In this document: piece after piece, positions 12,451 through 25,595 of the stretch | How positions within the stretch are numbered: position 1 is the stretch's first letter | Layout: each line of letters opens with the position of its first letter | NCBI GenBank assembly: GCA_038501625.1 | Contig: JAZAYU010000009.1 | Span: forward strand, 7,058,396-7,122,395 | Origin: Corbicula japonica | Taxonomy: Eukaryota > Mollusca > Bivalvia > Venerida > Cyrenidae | Reading direction: 5' to 3' | DNA length: 64,000 bases | Program-made: the position numbers and the translations under genes | Notes under the pieces: generated by a model | Databases searched by the model: none | What the model saw: only the letters and a program-made list of their open reading frames with translations | What the model was told of the DNA's origin: nothing

Positions 12451-12899
12451 AACTGCAATAGGAGATTTTTACAGTCGTCAGGTGTCACTACAAAGAATTG
12501 TAATTCTACGTTTAAGACCAAGATTAAAATTATAATATATAAATTTATAACAAAATTGATTGTTCGGTGCATAGCTTTGTTTGCCAAACTCGGTACTTAC
12601 AAATAACAGCGTTGATTTGCGGAGTAATATTATATACAATGTATATTATACCTTTTCAATTTGTAAAATAAATTTCAATTTAAACTGTTTGAGAATATTC
12701 CGTCCCAGAAGAGTTCTAGAATGAAATTGTTTTGGGCTAAATATGGTATCGGCAATAGAACTTCTTACTTTGTGATACCATATGTGACTGGAACTAACAC
12801 AATGGGATTTTAAGACTAAATTGAGCGTTTTCAAAAAAGAACGTAAAATCTGATAATATTACTTCATTTTACTAATTTTGGGGTCATTAAATAAATATA

Positions 12900-13400
12900 C
12901 GACGTTTGGATTGTCATGGTACATACATTTATATCATCAAACTTGACTAGATACCAATTTATTAACTGGCAAATATATTGCTCAGTAAGGTCTTCGAGTA
13001 TCCACCTTTTCGTTTACAATGCTTTTAGCTTTTATGTTTCATATATTAGTGTTTTGCATGTAACCTTGTCGAGTTGATGGGTGGGTTGAAGCATATTTAA
13101 AAAGACAACTACTTGTTTACGTGTTTACATTTCGGGGCAAGTGTCAGATTGATGCACACGGAAATCCCTTGAAGCGCACAATAAGTTGGGATACCTGGAA
13201 CATGGGTACCTTAAACCCCTTGTAGCAAATTGTTGGCCCCTTAGGTTTTCATTTTCGTTAATTGTTTGATGTGACTATTTTGAATTTATTATTTAATAAA
13301 CCATGCGCTATCTTTTTTCTTTCTACTTTGTGCGGGAAGACAATGTATTCTGGATGTATCCATTCCTGATATGCATTATTGCAAATACTATTTTCTAATA
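12900..13400 (+). repeat. medium-repeat family E copy
   Basis: Aligns by eye with 58300-58757: 'aaggtcttcgagtatccacc', 'ttgtcgagttgatgggtggg', 'tcgttaattgtttgatgtga', ending near 'tcctgatatgcat'. Non-coding. Confidence 0.65.
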
Positions 13401-13886
13401 ATCATCATTTTGTGAGACCGTATTTAATTCAAGTTTAAGACATGTGACATTTACTGTGGTAACAATTTACATGATCAGGAAATGACAGAAAACATGATTA
13501 CATATTTATTTATTCATGAATTTATTTATTATGGTGATAGTTCACAATTAAAGATCAATCACGACTGTTTGTGGTAATCGGAATTTTGTATAATTTTTAT
13601 TCGTGTCATTCACCCATAAGATCCATTTGGCAAACTACAACCAAATATAAAGTTCTTTGAAATCTTTGACAACGTTACATGTTTTAGAAAAGCAAACTGT
13701 GTAAGAAATGTAGATTCTATAATAGGAAGACGTCACAATTACTATATATGCAATAAATAAAATCGCCGTTTTCCTTAATTACAATTAGTGTAAATTTGTC
13801 AATTTTAAATTTTAGAAAGATTTAGATCAAGAAAAGACATTTGCAGTTTTGATGTTATTGCTTCATTAAAAATGATATTGCCTATA

Positions 13887-14108
13887 CCTAGGAGCAAGCC
13901 CGCAACGTCAAGGCGACAGCGCCTTGCCATGCAATTCCGACAACGCAACCGATTAAGCTAGCCGGGACAACCCAAAAAAAGGTTGATCCGATGACCCTGA
14001 TATACGTTATCATCACTGAATGACATCGATAACGGATTATTTTACTGATAACAGTACTGACTATATGTACGGGGCGACTTTTTACAATCGCAAGATAAGT
14101 TGGCAAGA
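13887..14108 (-). repeat. SINE-like repeat G, reverse copy
   Basis: The reverse complement matches 16745-16975 along about 220 bp, including 'agtactgttatcagtaaaat' and the GC-rich 'ggcgctgtcgcc' block followed by a B-box-like segment. The ORF over it is a by-product of the repeat. Confidence 0.65.
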
Positions 14109-15875
14109 GTTAATCTTTTAATAAGCGCTGGGAACTTGCCATTATTTATATTCTATAGACAGATATTCATTTTCCTCAGAGACTGAGCGGCGTATTTGCA
14201 TTTTAAACAGAATAAAGTTTGATTGACAGAAACAAGAAACTTAAATAAAGTAAATTATGTAAAAGAAATTATGTCTCAAAATTATAAATAACATGTCTTT
14301 AGAGTTGTAAGAACACGTCGTATAGAGCTTTGAGATCTTAATTAAGCCTAAATCAGAGAACATGGAAATAAAGGTCCTGATACGTATAACGAAGTGTAGT
14401 ATTCGACAAGAATATTAAATTTTAGCTGTCGGTAGTTGAAAGTGCTTAATGTTAGGCATGCAGATGACTATTGCTGAAATTGTCTGCAGCAATATTTTAC
14501 GCAACTGAAATATTAGATCAGGGAATCAGTTAATTTTATAAAACTGCTGCGAACTAAAAGTTATTATTGTTATATTATCACCGGCGAGGGACTTTAATGT
14601 CATACAAAATGCATTTCCTTGATTTAATGATATGTTTGAATAAACATTTTCAATCTCAGTTACCGGCTTTGTCGTTGAAAATGTCGCAAACTGATTTAAT
14701 AACTTTTAACGAAACGATGCATCTAACCAGTGACGGTGCCATTTGATGCATTAAACATTACTAAAACGTATTTAGATTTATTTAATAGCATATCGAATGT
14801 TAGACGTTTGACTTTAAAGTATGTTTTTGTTTTTATTTACCGTTAAAACTGGCTTCTTTGTCACACAAAGATAATATGACCTATATCAGAAAATGTTGGG
14901 GAAATCACCATAGAACCTGGTTTTAATTCCCCCAGTCGCATATTCTTTTTCTACTAATCGTTTGTATGCGGTAAGACCTCAATTTCTCATATTCATTAAT
15001 TGTTTAAATAAAATAATGTTTCAATGTAAGTTCATATCTGATTGATTATGTAAATAAATGTGAATAGCCGAATATCTGGAAAAAAAAACCACAGAAATGG
15101 TACTGAATTGATGTAATTTTCGCATAAAGCTTGAAAGTGTATAAACAAAAACAATCTTGCCATAAAGGAAGGTACTTTGCACTATTTCCTACCAACCAAA
15201 CAAGATCAAAGTTCTTCAAGAAAGCGTCACAAAAAAATCTATTTTGTGTTTCTTTACGATATTCACACGAATGTTTGAACCATGTTATATCGGATGGAAA
15301 TGTTTATAGCTTGTATGTAATTCTGTGTAATAAGCAACTATTCAAGGGAACTTGTGTAATATTGCATTTGAAGAACAAATATATGTTTTATATAAACTCA
15401 AATCAGTAAAGCTAAGTGCTCAACTTCAGAACCAAAAATAAAACAGTTAAGCATTAAGGCAGCAGTTCCTTCCAAAGAAGTTGCTACCGCAGCATTTTGT
15501 CATGTAGATGTCATTAATTATACGTTATTTTTGTTCATTCTGTGTTCTGAAGTAACAGCATTTATACGTCAGTAGCACATCCAAAACGTTTAAAAAGGTG
15601 CAAAAGCACTTTAGCAACCTAAGCACAAATAGAAGACCATTATCTTCTCTTTGATGTCGCGGAATAATTTATAACCGATATAAGATTCTATTTTTCAGTT
15701 GATAGACTGTTTACAGCTAATCTTTTCTAACGACAGACGTTGAGAGCTATATCAAGTTCAATGTTTATTCTGCAGGCGCCGAGAGTCAAAACCTACAGAC
15801 TTGTAACGTTTGAATTATGCATAGGTCGTAAGTGGATTTGAGGATACACACCTCTGGTTGAGATTGCAACACAAA
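14109..15875. other. no gene recognised
   Basis: About 1.8 kb of AT-rich sequence. The 92-codon ORF at 15131-15409 has no recognisable family and no supporting context. Confidence 0.45.
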
Positions 15876-16010
15876 GATATATTTACTGGCGCGGACAGTA
15901 ATATGCATTTCCATTACTGACCATTAACAGGCTCATTCAATCCGAGCCTGCTATATTTTGATTATTTCTCGTATTGTCGTAGCTTGTAAAGTTCCTTTTT
16001 CATCTGTTTA
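15876..16010 (-). repeat. repeat family F fragment, reverse
   Basis: The reverse complement shares 'gatgaaaaaggaactttaca' and 'gcaggctcggattgaatgag' with 5994-6560. Confidence 0.6.
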
Positions 16011-16394
16011 CAGATGCAACGTTTGACTGTCAATTACATATTACAACAAATAGTACCGTTTGTTTTATTTATCACACTCTTTTTTTTCTCTTACCTAAAG
16101 CATAACATTGTGTGATTTTTGGATGAACACATTCTTTTGATATTGCATGCTCATTCAAATAATGGGCCTTTAAGTTAATAGTACATAAAACTACCAATGT
16201 GTTTTTCAATCAAGAAAATCACGAACATCACTTAAATAACTTGACATGTGCTTTAGAACTTTCACATGCAGATATTACATCCCCAGCCGCAAACCCCCAA
16301 ATAAAATTAGATCAATTAATCCAACCTTAAGGATTATGAAAAATTTTAACTCGTGTTCTCCGATACACTTAAAGATTAAGTATCTTGCAATGTT

Positions 16395-16497
16395 CAGGGC
16401 TGGAGTTTATAAAACTGACCAGTCGCCATTTCAGCCAATCAGATGCTTGAGATTTGAGACTGGTTTCCAATCTCAGCTTTATAACCTTCAGCCCAGG
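16395..16497. mobile_element. palindromic element A (truncated left arm)
   Basis: Right arm 'ccatttcagccaatcagatg' through 'agctttataaccttcagcc', with a short left arm starting 'ggctggagtttataaaac'. Flanked by CAG on both sides, consistent with the 3 bp duplication seen at other copies of this family (22556, 29218, 33143, 35968, 50355). Confidence 0.7.
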
Positions 16498-16624
16498 TCG
16501 CAGTGTTTACGTGCCAAGACAATTACATTAAAAACGATGTGAAGAGTACAAACAAATATCACTCGAGTGATGTACAACACTCATTATTGTAAAGGTACTG
16601 CTATAGCTGTGACACAAGAACTTG

Positions 16625-16975
16625 AACCTTGTTTGTTGGTTGCGTCGTCGGAATAGCAGGGCTAGGCGCTGCCGCCGTGACGGTGCGGGTTCGCTCCCAG
16701 GTAGAGGCAATATCATTTGAAATTCACAGTAGCGCTATTTGTGCAGTGTGGCGGCCGTTAAAGTTCTCCCCGTACATTTAGTCAGTACTGTTATCAGTAA
16801 AATAACCCGTTACCGATGTCCTGCAGTGATAATTACGCATATCAGGACTATCCGATCAACCTTTTTAGGGGCTTGTCCCGGTTAGCTCAATTTGTTGCGT
16901 CGTCGGAATTGCAGGACTAGGCGCTGTCGCCGTGACGGTGCGGGTTCGCTCCCAGGTAGAGGCAATATCGTTTGT
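16625..16975 (+). repeat. SINE-like repeat G, one partial and one longer copy
   Basis: Two copies of a block ending 'acggtgcgggttcgctccca' followed by 'ggtagaggcaatatc' (about 16640-16715 and 16745-16975). 'ggttagctcaattt' resembles a Pol III A box and 'GGTTCGCTCCC' a B box, although the spacing is wider than in a tRNA. I infer a tRNA-derived SINE. A reverse copy lies at 13887-14108. Confidence 0.6.
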
Positions 16976-17019
16976 TGACAAACAATCTACCGCTACAATA
17001 AACGGCAAGATGTTACATT

Positions 17020-17115
17020 ACTGCTCATGAACATGCTAAATCCAACCGATAACTGCAATATTTGATATTTTATCGTGTTCGGTTGCTTTGAATGTTCTCT
17101 TTTCATCTGTTTTCT
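17020..17115 (-). repeat. repeat family F fragment, reverse
   Basis: Reverse-oriented short piece sharing 'gatgaaaagagaacattcaa' and 'caaccgataactgcaatatt' with other F copies. Confidence 0.5.
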
Positions 17116-18520
17116 CATCCCAACCGATCTCCTTTCCATGAACTGTTCCGTTTTATCATAAAGTTTCCAGTTATCGTGTAAGATTTAAACAAGACTTTTG
17201 CTAATCTGTTTTTAACATAGGAGAACAACTTTTCTCCAGAAATTCGGTTTGAAGTGTGTGAAGTCTTTAAATGTAAATTAACGAGGAATTATTTCAGCTC
17301 CAAAAACAATGTAATATGATCCCAAAGGGTTCAAAGTTCGAATAAGTTGTCAGTTATACTATTTTCACCTTCTCAAGTTGGTGATTACCAAGTATAGTTT
17401 GTCACCAAACTATATGCACATGTGACTGCCAAGGGACGTCAGAAATAAAAAATGTTCGTGCTCAGAAATATATTGAGAGATTCTGGCAACATCTGAAAAA
17501 TGAAAAGTTTTCAATTATGAACATGTTTAATTATGAAATATGTTTCTCATTCTGTCTTTGGTGTCAAGGGAAAATAAAACAAACGTGTCTGCATACTTAG
17601 CTAAAAATTTTAGACGATCAGTGACCATTGTCCTTATATGTGAGTGTTGCCATAATTCTTCAGCTAGACATTTTCCCATTATAATGCATTTTGGTTAAGT
17701 GCCCAGAACATATTATGCGTGATCTCGGAAAACACCTCTCTGAACACTGATGGTAAACAACGAGATTATTGACGTGCCCGTTCGACCAGAATTATCAGTC
17801 ATTAACCTGGGCCCAAAATCATAAAACTACTATTTGAGATTGGTCCATAGATTTAGTCTCATTATTTTGGGCACTTGTTGTTTTTATTTACATTGCTTTG
17901 TTTTAAATTCTATTGATGACAACAAAATTTCTAAATTTCACAGAATGCACTATATGAGTGTTGTATATCCTAGTTATAAATTTATATTGTATTATTTTAC
18001 ATACATTGTCTTAAATAAATAGTTTAAATAACGAAATAAAATATTTTCCTAAATGATCATTTTCTCTATTAACATCATATGTAAGTAGCTTAAATTGACA
18101 ATTTGTTTAAACTTACTATGCATTTTCGGTTTGAAGTAAATTCGTTAAGAAAATTGTCCAATGTCTTGCCAGCAAAACAATGTAATTTGAAATAGTTTTA
18201 TTTGGAAAACAAGCGTTATTTTTAAACAAAACTCATTTCATGTTAATGCTAAGTATCAAAATAATTTTTATGTAACTGATTTTTGTCAGATTTGTTACAT
18301 CCACATATACTCTTAAAAGGCTCACACCGTTTTGTTTCATTGCTCTGTATTATACTTAACCAGATATATATTTTAAAAAGGTGTTCCAAACAGTTTTCTC
18401 TGTAATGTAAATAAAGACAAATTTAATAAAAATATATATTATTATCAAATTTATTTTCATTTTATTTTATAAAATGACAAAAATATAGATATTATTAAAC
18501 AAAAATTGCAGCAAATGATA
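17116..18520. other. no feature recognised
   Basis: AT-rich non-coding sequence. Nothing supported. Confidence 0.5.
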
Positions 18521-18526
18521 CAGTTT

Positions 18527-18890
18527 TAAACTGGTGCGTAAATAATGACATGCTCCTAAATGCAGAAAAATCATCAGTAATGTTAATCGGGACCCGCAGC
18601 AGACTCGCACAGGTCCCAAATATTAACCTATATATTGATAATACAACTGTTACAAATGTTACTAGATGTAACTATTGATAATAAACTGACTTGGAACTTA
18701 CAAATTCATCAAATGGTTACTCAGATTTCCCGTAAACTTACTCTCATGAAGTTATTATCTTCATACGTCTCTCAGCAATGCGTCTTAATTCCCTTATTTG
18801 ATTATGGTTGTTTTGTTTGGGGCGGAACAAAATCATCTAATATTTTTTCAAATCGAAAAACTACAGAAACGAGCAGAGGACCATATGGAA
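18527..18890 (+). pseudogene. non-LTR retrotransposon reverse transcriptase fragment (3' part)
   Basis: In broken frames the strand encodes 'WCVNNDMLLNAEKSSVMLIG', 'VTIDNKLTWNLQIHQMVTQI', 'SRKLTLMKLLSSYVSQQ', 'LIPLFDYGCFVWGG' and 'IEKLQKRA'. The order is that of the palm/thumb end of LINE reverse transcriptases (WC-x-x-N-x-M-x-L-N-x-x-K, L-G-V-x-I-D-x-x-L-T-W, then D-Y-x-x-x-x-W). At least two frameshifts break it, so it is dead and 5' truncated. It ends in the ATT microsatellite at 18932, which is probably the LINE tail. The exact clade is not determined. Confidence 0.85.
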
Positions 18891-18930
18891 GAATGGCTAA
18901 GCCAAATATGTCATCCTCTCAAAATAAAGA

Positions 18931-18931
<1 letters not shown>

Positions 18932-18988
<57 letters not shown>
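18932..18988. repeat. (ATT)n microsatellite, probable LINE 3' tail
   Basis: An almost pure ATT run of about 19 units directly after the reverse transcriptase fragment. Its six-frame readings (poly-Leu, poly-Tyr) are not genes. Confidence 0.9.
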
Positions 18989-19908
18989 TCGTATATTAAT
19001 ACATGGAAAAAGCAATATAAATAAGAAATATAATTATAGTATGTGTGGAATTGCTCTCCATCGGAATTTCTAAAAAAACTGATTGACTACTCCATCGTGT
19101 TATTCAGTATTTCGTAACGCGTTTGACAAATAATAGCATTTTTATCTCGTGGATAGACTGAAGTAACTTGCCCGCCATCAGTTCTGACCATCTCTGTATC
19201 GTTACAAAACAGTGAAATATGCATATTAATACAGTTCAACGTAATCCCGATACCTCATGTTTTCCCCCACATTTAAGAAAACCTGATGCGTAATAATTTT
19301 AATATCCTTCATGTTGTATATTGCTCGGTTCTGTCTAACAGTAAACTTGAATATAAAAAAAGAATAATTCCCTCTGCAAAGTTTAATAACTTTTCTGCAC
19401 TATCCTTTCAATAAGAATTCGAAAATATTATGTGCCATAGTATGCTTTAATGCAAGCGTAAAGGAAATAAAAAACTGCATTCTTCTGACAAATATTGTGA
19501 ATATGTGCAGAAGAGAAGCATTATTGTATTAAAGAAGTACATTAGCTGATTAATAGGATCCAAGCGTTGATTCGCTCAGCTTTTTTTAATGGAAAGCTGG
19601 ATGCGCTGATTGCTTGATTTAAATTTGAATCGGGAAAGTCACTCTTGAGATTGTTGCATCTAGTAAAACCTTGAGTGATTTTGATCAAAGTCGACACAAA
19701 TTACCTCAAAAATTAATTATTTTTAATATTTCTAAGGCACCGTTGACTAATTTCAATTAGCAATTTTTTCTTAACTTTGTTTGCTAACAAATGTCGATAG
19801 TTCTAATGAATCGTTTTTTAACATTTAAGACATTACGACTTCAGGTTATAACATGCATATTATTTGTTCACTTCGTTTGTTTAAATTTGAAAGTAATTTT
19901 AGTTATAT
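18989..19908. other. no feature recognised
   Basis: AT-rich non-coding sequence. Nothing supported. Confidence 0.5.
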
Positions 19909-20116
19909 AATTTATAAATAATACACACTCTTTACTTTCGAATTTTCGAACACTTGTTCTTAATCAAGAAAAATACAGAAATAATTGTGGTTAAGTAAAA
20001 TCCATGTTGCAAGCGTATTGTTATTTTACTTAACCACAATTAAATTCTGTATTTATCTTGATAAAGAACAAGTGTTCGAAAATTCGAAAGTAAAGAGTGT
20101 GTATTATTTATAAATT
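19909..20116. repeat. near-perfect palindrome, about 208 bp
   Basis: The left arm ('aatttataaataatacacac' onward) and the right arm ending at 20116 are reverse complements for about 90 bp with a few mismatches, around a short centre near 20005-20020. It is probably a foldback MITE. No target duplication is certain. Confidence 0.8.
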
Positions 20117-20344
20117 AACTGACTTCCCTTTTGGAAGATTTTACGTAATTGTAATTTTAGTTAGTTTTTAAAAATTTTTGTTTTTGTATAACAGACTTAC
20201 GAGTAATTAGCACTGAAACATCATCCATATTATTTTGTTTCTTTGTTGAATAATGGACGTTATTTCAAAATAATTCCTGATTAAAGCACATTGACCAGTA
20301 AATGCCACTTTCTCCAGGCTGGCCGACAAAAGATCTTGGCTAAA

Positions 20345-20405
20345 TATGATAAAACTTAGATTAGAAACCACTGTCAAATCTCAAGCATCTGATTGGCTGA
20401 TATGA
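20345..20405. repeat. palindromic element A, half copy
   Basis: Contains 'tcaaatctcaagcatctgat' and 'tggctg' of the family A left arm only. A further scrap of the same arm lies at about 21487-21512. Confidence 0.65.
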
Positions 20406-20689
20406 TTTGATTTGTTAGTTTGTTCATTGTTGAGAAGTGCGCTGTTCCGAACTTGTACAGACGAATTTGCAATGCAATATGCGTTATAGTGCTCCTCTTA
20501 ACATTTGTTGTTAAAAATAGACCCCATAAGACACCACGTTTAATCACTTGTAAACTAAATTTTGGTGGTGATAAATCCATTGCCAATGGACATTTTTGTT
20601 GTCCTTTGAGTTTCACAAAACATTTTTGTTAAAAGGACTATGTCTACTAAATAATGCGTTATAGGCCAGTCAGCGTACCCCAAAATAGC

Positions 20690-21400
20690 ATCGAAGTGTG
20701 AAGAAATTGCAAAAGAATTGATTTGTATGTTTTTTGTTAGAAGAACATGTCTACTTTAAAGGGTAAAAAGTTGCAATTTGAAAACTGATGGGAAATTTGG
20801 AAAAAAACGCATTTGAACTGACTGACCGAAAAAAATCTCCAAATTTTAAACATATCCATTTTTTGGATAAAATTAAAGCATAGATCATAGTTTTAATAAA
20901 ACTATTGCCATAGAATGCTTGAGAATGACGTTATTGAACTAGTAAATGTTTAAAAGTTGCCATAGTTTCATTTCGGTTTGCAATCTTGCGAAATCAGAAC
21001 ATTTTTAGATGTTATTTTACCCCACCCACTTAAGTAAAAATTATCAAAATGGCATAAAATTGTGAGGAAAATGCAAAAGAATTGATTTGTATTTTTTTGT
21101 TAGAAGAACATATCTACTTTAAAGGGTAAAAGATTGCAATTTGAAAACTGGCGGGAAATTGAGAAAAACGCGTTTGAACTGACTGACCGATAAAAATTTG
21201 CATATTTTCAACATATCGATTTTGGATAAAATTAAGGCATTGATCATAGTTTTAATAAAACTATTGTCATAGAATGCTGGAGAATGACGTTATTGAACTA
21301 GTAAATGTTAAAACCTTGCCATAGTTTCATTTTGGTTTGCAATCTTGCGAAGTCATAACATTTTTAATTTTGGCTGAAATTTTGTCACTAGAGCCATTTT
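20690..21400. repeat. tandem duplication of about 365 bp units
   Basis: 'gcaaaagaattgatttgtat' begins similar blocks near 20707 and 21070. Each continues through 'gaactgactgaccga', 'gataaaattaa' and 'ggtttgcaatcttgcgaa'. The copies are roughly 90% alike by eye. No coding sequence. Confidence 0.75.
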
Positions 21401-22540
21401 CTCTTACGATACAACCGGAATCTGCTGCGTTGTGTTCTTGGGCGAGCACAACATTGTCATTTGCCTTAGATCATACAATTTAAACTGGAGACCAGTCTCA
21501 AATCTCATGCAGCTCATATCTCTATTAGTTCACGGGAATTGAGGCATACACGAAGAAAATGTGGACTTCTTTATATGGTTTTTTGTGTCCGTTTTGGCTA
21601 ACAATTGCCACGATTATATTATCATTTCGTCACTGTGGCTTTATTTGCTCGGATTAATTTTAGATATTTATTCGCCATCTGTTATTTAATCATATTCTCC
21701 CAGGGACTTTATTACCAATCGGCTGGCTTTCGACTCAGTATAACCGAAGTTTTCACGCTGCATTGTTTTTGCTATCCTGCCGAAATTAGATGTCAGTGCC
21801 TAGCTATGATTGATAGACGAATTACACTTTTAGTGTTTATATCCCGGAAGAGATCTTGTTCTGATATCTGGTAATGGATTGTTAAAGACTGGTTTATAGG
21901 GCTAACGTTAAATCAATAACTGTTGAATGCAGATTTTTGTGAATATTCCCAGAATGCGGTATCAAAGAATAAAGCACCACCTAAAACAACTCCAGCAAAT
22001 TACACGTTCTAAAAATCAGTAATTTCCACGCAAAATCATGTTTTGCGAACTGTAATTATCACAAATAAAAATTATCCGGCTTTGCCGACTTTATTCCGTT
22101 TACATTTATACCTGAATGTACGCGAATATCGGCTAAATATTTCCCTGTGCATATTTCCCGAAAAAAAACACCAGAAAAAAACCCAGACAAAACAATCTTT
22201 CTTTTTATTTTTATCTATTTTACTAAATGGTCCCATTTTTCAATACATTCACATAAAAAAGCTTATACAATCTAAAATTCTGAACAATATTTTCTTCAAA
22301 TTACTTCTAGTGTTTCAATGACATATTTTAATCCATCACGTGAAGCAATTTAATTAGATACACATCAGTAAAATTGCTTATCCAAAGAGAAGTCGGGCGA
22401 TTTTCGTTTAAATAAGTCTGCATTTGCCGCATTGTTGCAATAATGTAACATGATTAATTGTGTTAACATTTTTTTACAAAAAGGCCACATGTTCCTGAAG
22501 CGCTCACCTGAATATAATAAAACTCATTGAATTCAAGCTC
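21401..22540. other. no feature recognised
   Basis: Non-coding. The ORFs at 21605-21874 and 22043-22321 have no family resemblance or splice context. Confidence 0.45.
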
Positions 22541-22555
22541 TAGCCTATCTGAACA

Positions 22556-22716
22556 AAAGCAATGCCCAATGTTATAAAATTGAGCATAGAAACCAGTCTC
22601 AAAATCTCAAACATCCGACTGGCTGAAATGGCGATCAGTCGCCATTTCAGCCAATCAGATGTTTGAGATTCGAGACTGGTTTCCAATGTCAGTTTTATAA
22701 CCTTCAGTCCAGATTT
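22556..22716. mobile_element. palindromic element A
   Basis: Full hairpin: left arm 'gttataaaattgagcataga' through 'tggctgaaatggcgatcag', right arm the reverse complement ending 'ttataaccttcagtcc'. It would fold into a single stem of about 65 bp. The minus ORF over it is a by-product. Confidence 0.85.
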
Positions 22717-25150
22717 TAAATCATATAACAATGGCATCCTGATATAAAAATTAGGGAGACAATGCTTATCTAGCTGATTGCCATATTTTTAACGACACCG
22801 CTTTAACAGTTTTTGAGGAGTAACATTGCAGTGAAAAATTTTTGAAATAAGTCAAGGAGAATGAATAAGACGTATAAGTTCCACAATTTAGCGGCTATGT
22901 TTCCCAATATAACCACACCGATTGAACACCTTAGTCAGTTTTACCAAAAGAACATTCCTATCGAGACTGGTTTGCAATCTTAAATTTATAATAAGCAGTG
23001 TAATGATTTACAACGCAAAATTGAACAACTTTAGTATATGGACTTCCTAAAATGTTCCAGAGAAATATTTTTGAAATCTGGATGCAGCGACTTAAAACTT
23101 TCCCTATTGATCATTAACGTTGTTACTAATTGCCTGACGAGTCTGAGTAAAACGAATAGTTTCATAGAAGATGTTGTTTGCAGATGTTGTTTGCAGCAAA
23201 TCATTGACTAATACAACAAAAACTTGGCCTAGGTGCACTTAAAATCTATCCAGTGGGTTCAGATGTAATTTTTTTTTTGAAGCAAATTGTTGACATACGA
23301 AAGATGGACAAAGACCGTAACAACTACTCACCACCAGACCCTGGTCACAGTGAGCAAAAGATGGCATTAACACATTTTAACATAAATGAAGTAAAACAGT
23401 TTTGACAAATGTCCTTTTCTAATGTTACATTTTTTCCTATTGGGTACCAAACCACAAGATAAAAAAATCGATGATGCATAAATGGGATAGAGACCACGAC
23501 TTTAAAACATTGAAATTTTCTAGTTACCGGAGAGACAATGAAAATCTTTGGAGTCTTGTGCCACAAGCACTTAAAACTGATGAACATTTGTTTCCATTTT
23601 CAAGTTAACCTCATTCATAAACATTTCTCTGTACTAAGGGCAGAAAACAAAAAAGTTATCAGACATTCAACAGTATATGTAATAAATGGTTAAGTATAAT
23701 TAAGAAGTTACCTGAGAAAATCAACTGACATGCAGACGAGATTCATTCATTTGTAAAGCACGGATCTAATGGAGCTGATTTCAACATTCACAGTCAGTTA
23801 AAAATTGAAAATAAACTCAGGACTCTCAAATATGTTTCTTCTACTTAACATTATTATATGCAAAGGAAAAATTGTAGACTCTGTTATCAGACTACACTGG
23901 CCTCTGTGTTTTGCTAAGCATTTAAAGCCTGGCTTGTGATACCAAATGGCCTCAAACTCTGTATAATTAAGGTGAACCAGAATATGTTCTAGACAGTTTG
24001 AGCAGATAACTGACTCTGTATCTTAAGTTGTTTTTTTTTAATAATCCAGGAGCCTGAATTACACATAGATAATTTCCTTTGTATTCTAATCAGATTTATA
24101 AAGCTTAAAGTGAGTTAAATTTAACATACCAGAAACTGAGCATTTTCTTGTAAATGTTAACACCTGGTTCCAAGACTAAGAATGGAAACCATTTTCAAAT
24201 CTGGTTGGTTGAAAGTGATAACAATCTCAGAATTGACCAATGGGAAGCTCATGATCTGAGACAGATTTCCATTCTACCTTTAATAAACTGATCTTCTTAT
24301 AATAATGTGATTTTTAGGTTAAACTTCACAAAAACAAGTTCAACTTAAATTTCAAAATCACTACAGTGACATATTTAATTTTATATTAACACAGTATGTG
24401 GTTCATAATAAAGTTTAGCACAGATAAGGTAAGAGATGATATGCATGTGATTCAGCAAACATACAATGTACATCAGTAAGCAAACACATATGATCTGGAC
24501 ACCAGGCAAACCAAGAAGAACGAAAATTTATCTTGCATATTTCAAAAAATTAAAATTCAACTTTTGTACAAATATGAATTTTAAATATAAACTTTTTAAA
24601 TCCTAAATTTTAGTTCACAGTTTAAAAATGGAACATATCAATGATATTTAATGCATCATATTCAGTTAACATTAAGCAATTTCTGAGGCCAATTCTGACA
24701 CCTTCAAAACTTTTTTCCTAGAACCTAACTCACATGAAGAATTAAATGTGTGCATACTAATGACTCTTAAACCTATAAAGGAATATGGCACAATAATGTC
24801 TATAAATAAATTATATATTTCTATAAACTACATATCCCGCAGAATCTTATCGCCATGGTTACATTTTGGCAGTGTTAGTCTGTTAGCTAACAGCTAGTAG
24901 ACACTAGTACAACTAGACAAGAACACTTTACATGTATGCGACAACACTGTTTTTGAAACATCAAATTTCGCCTTTGTTGGAAAATTAAATGTATTCTAAG
25001 TTCAATTTAGCTGAATCCTGATGTAGTATTTAAAACAACATGACATGACAGAGCAACTGTTCCAGTCTTACCAGACCAGTATTTGTCTTTTTTCTTCATT
25101 GATATCAGTGAAGCCTAACACAGTTTGAGCATCTCCAGCTGCACACAATC
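22717..25150. other. no gene recognised; one diverged element A
   Basis: AT-rich sequence, partly flanking the SLC38A10 3' end. About 24158-24295 is a diverged family A hairpin ('aatggaaaccattttcaaat' against 'atctgagacagatttccatt'). Nothing else supported. Confidence 0.45.
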
Positions 25151-25157
25151 CCAATCC

Positions 25158-25378
25158 TTATCTATATGGGATATGGGAGTTATCACATGGGCGAACATTG
25201 TACATTAAGATCAGCCATCATATCCTTGCCTTCTGTTCAGGACAATGTTTCCTTTTTGATTCGCCAGTTTATTTCTGACCAAGAAAGTGAATGGTGAACA
25301 GGATCTGACAGCTATCTGGATCTACATGTATACTCTTCTCTCATCATTAAAACCTGTATATAAGGGGTAAAAGATTAA
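25158..25378. repeat. palindromic repeat B, diverged copy
   Basis: Shows the order typical of family B: 'tatcacatgggcgaacattg', 'gatcagccatcat', 'gttcaggacaatgttt', 'gtttatttctgaccaa', 'aggatctgacagctatctgg', then 'cctgtatataaggggtaaaa'. Confidence 0.65.
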
Positions 25379-25595
25379 AACATCTGACATTCATTTATAC
25401 AGAATTTTAACTTCAAAATACTAGTATTTCTTTTTTTTCCTAACAACTTTTAAATATTTTAACCCAGGGACTGTCTTAGAGTTAGACTTGAGAGAAACAG
25501 CCTTTCAAATTTCCAAAACTTCTCCCTCTACTGAGCCAAGGGAGAAGTTTTTCCCTATATGTTTTTTATAGAATGCTGAAAACTTCCAAAACTTT

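Noticed and set aside
18635..19073. Two overlapping plus ORFs with poly-Leu and poly-Tyr ends
   Set aside because: They mix frames of the dead LINE fragment and the ATT microsatellite. Neither is an intact protein.
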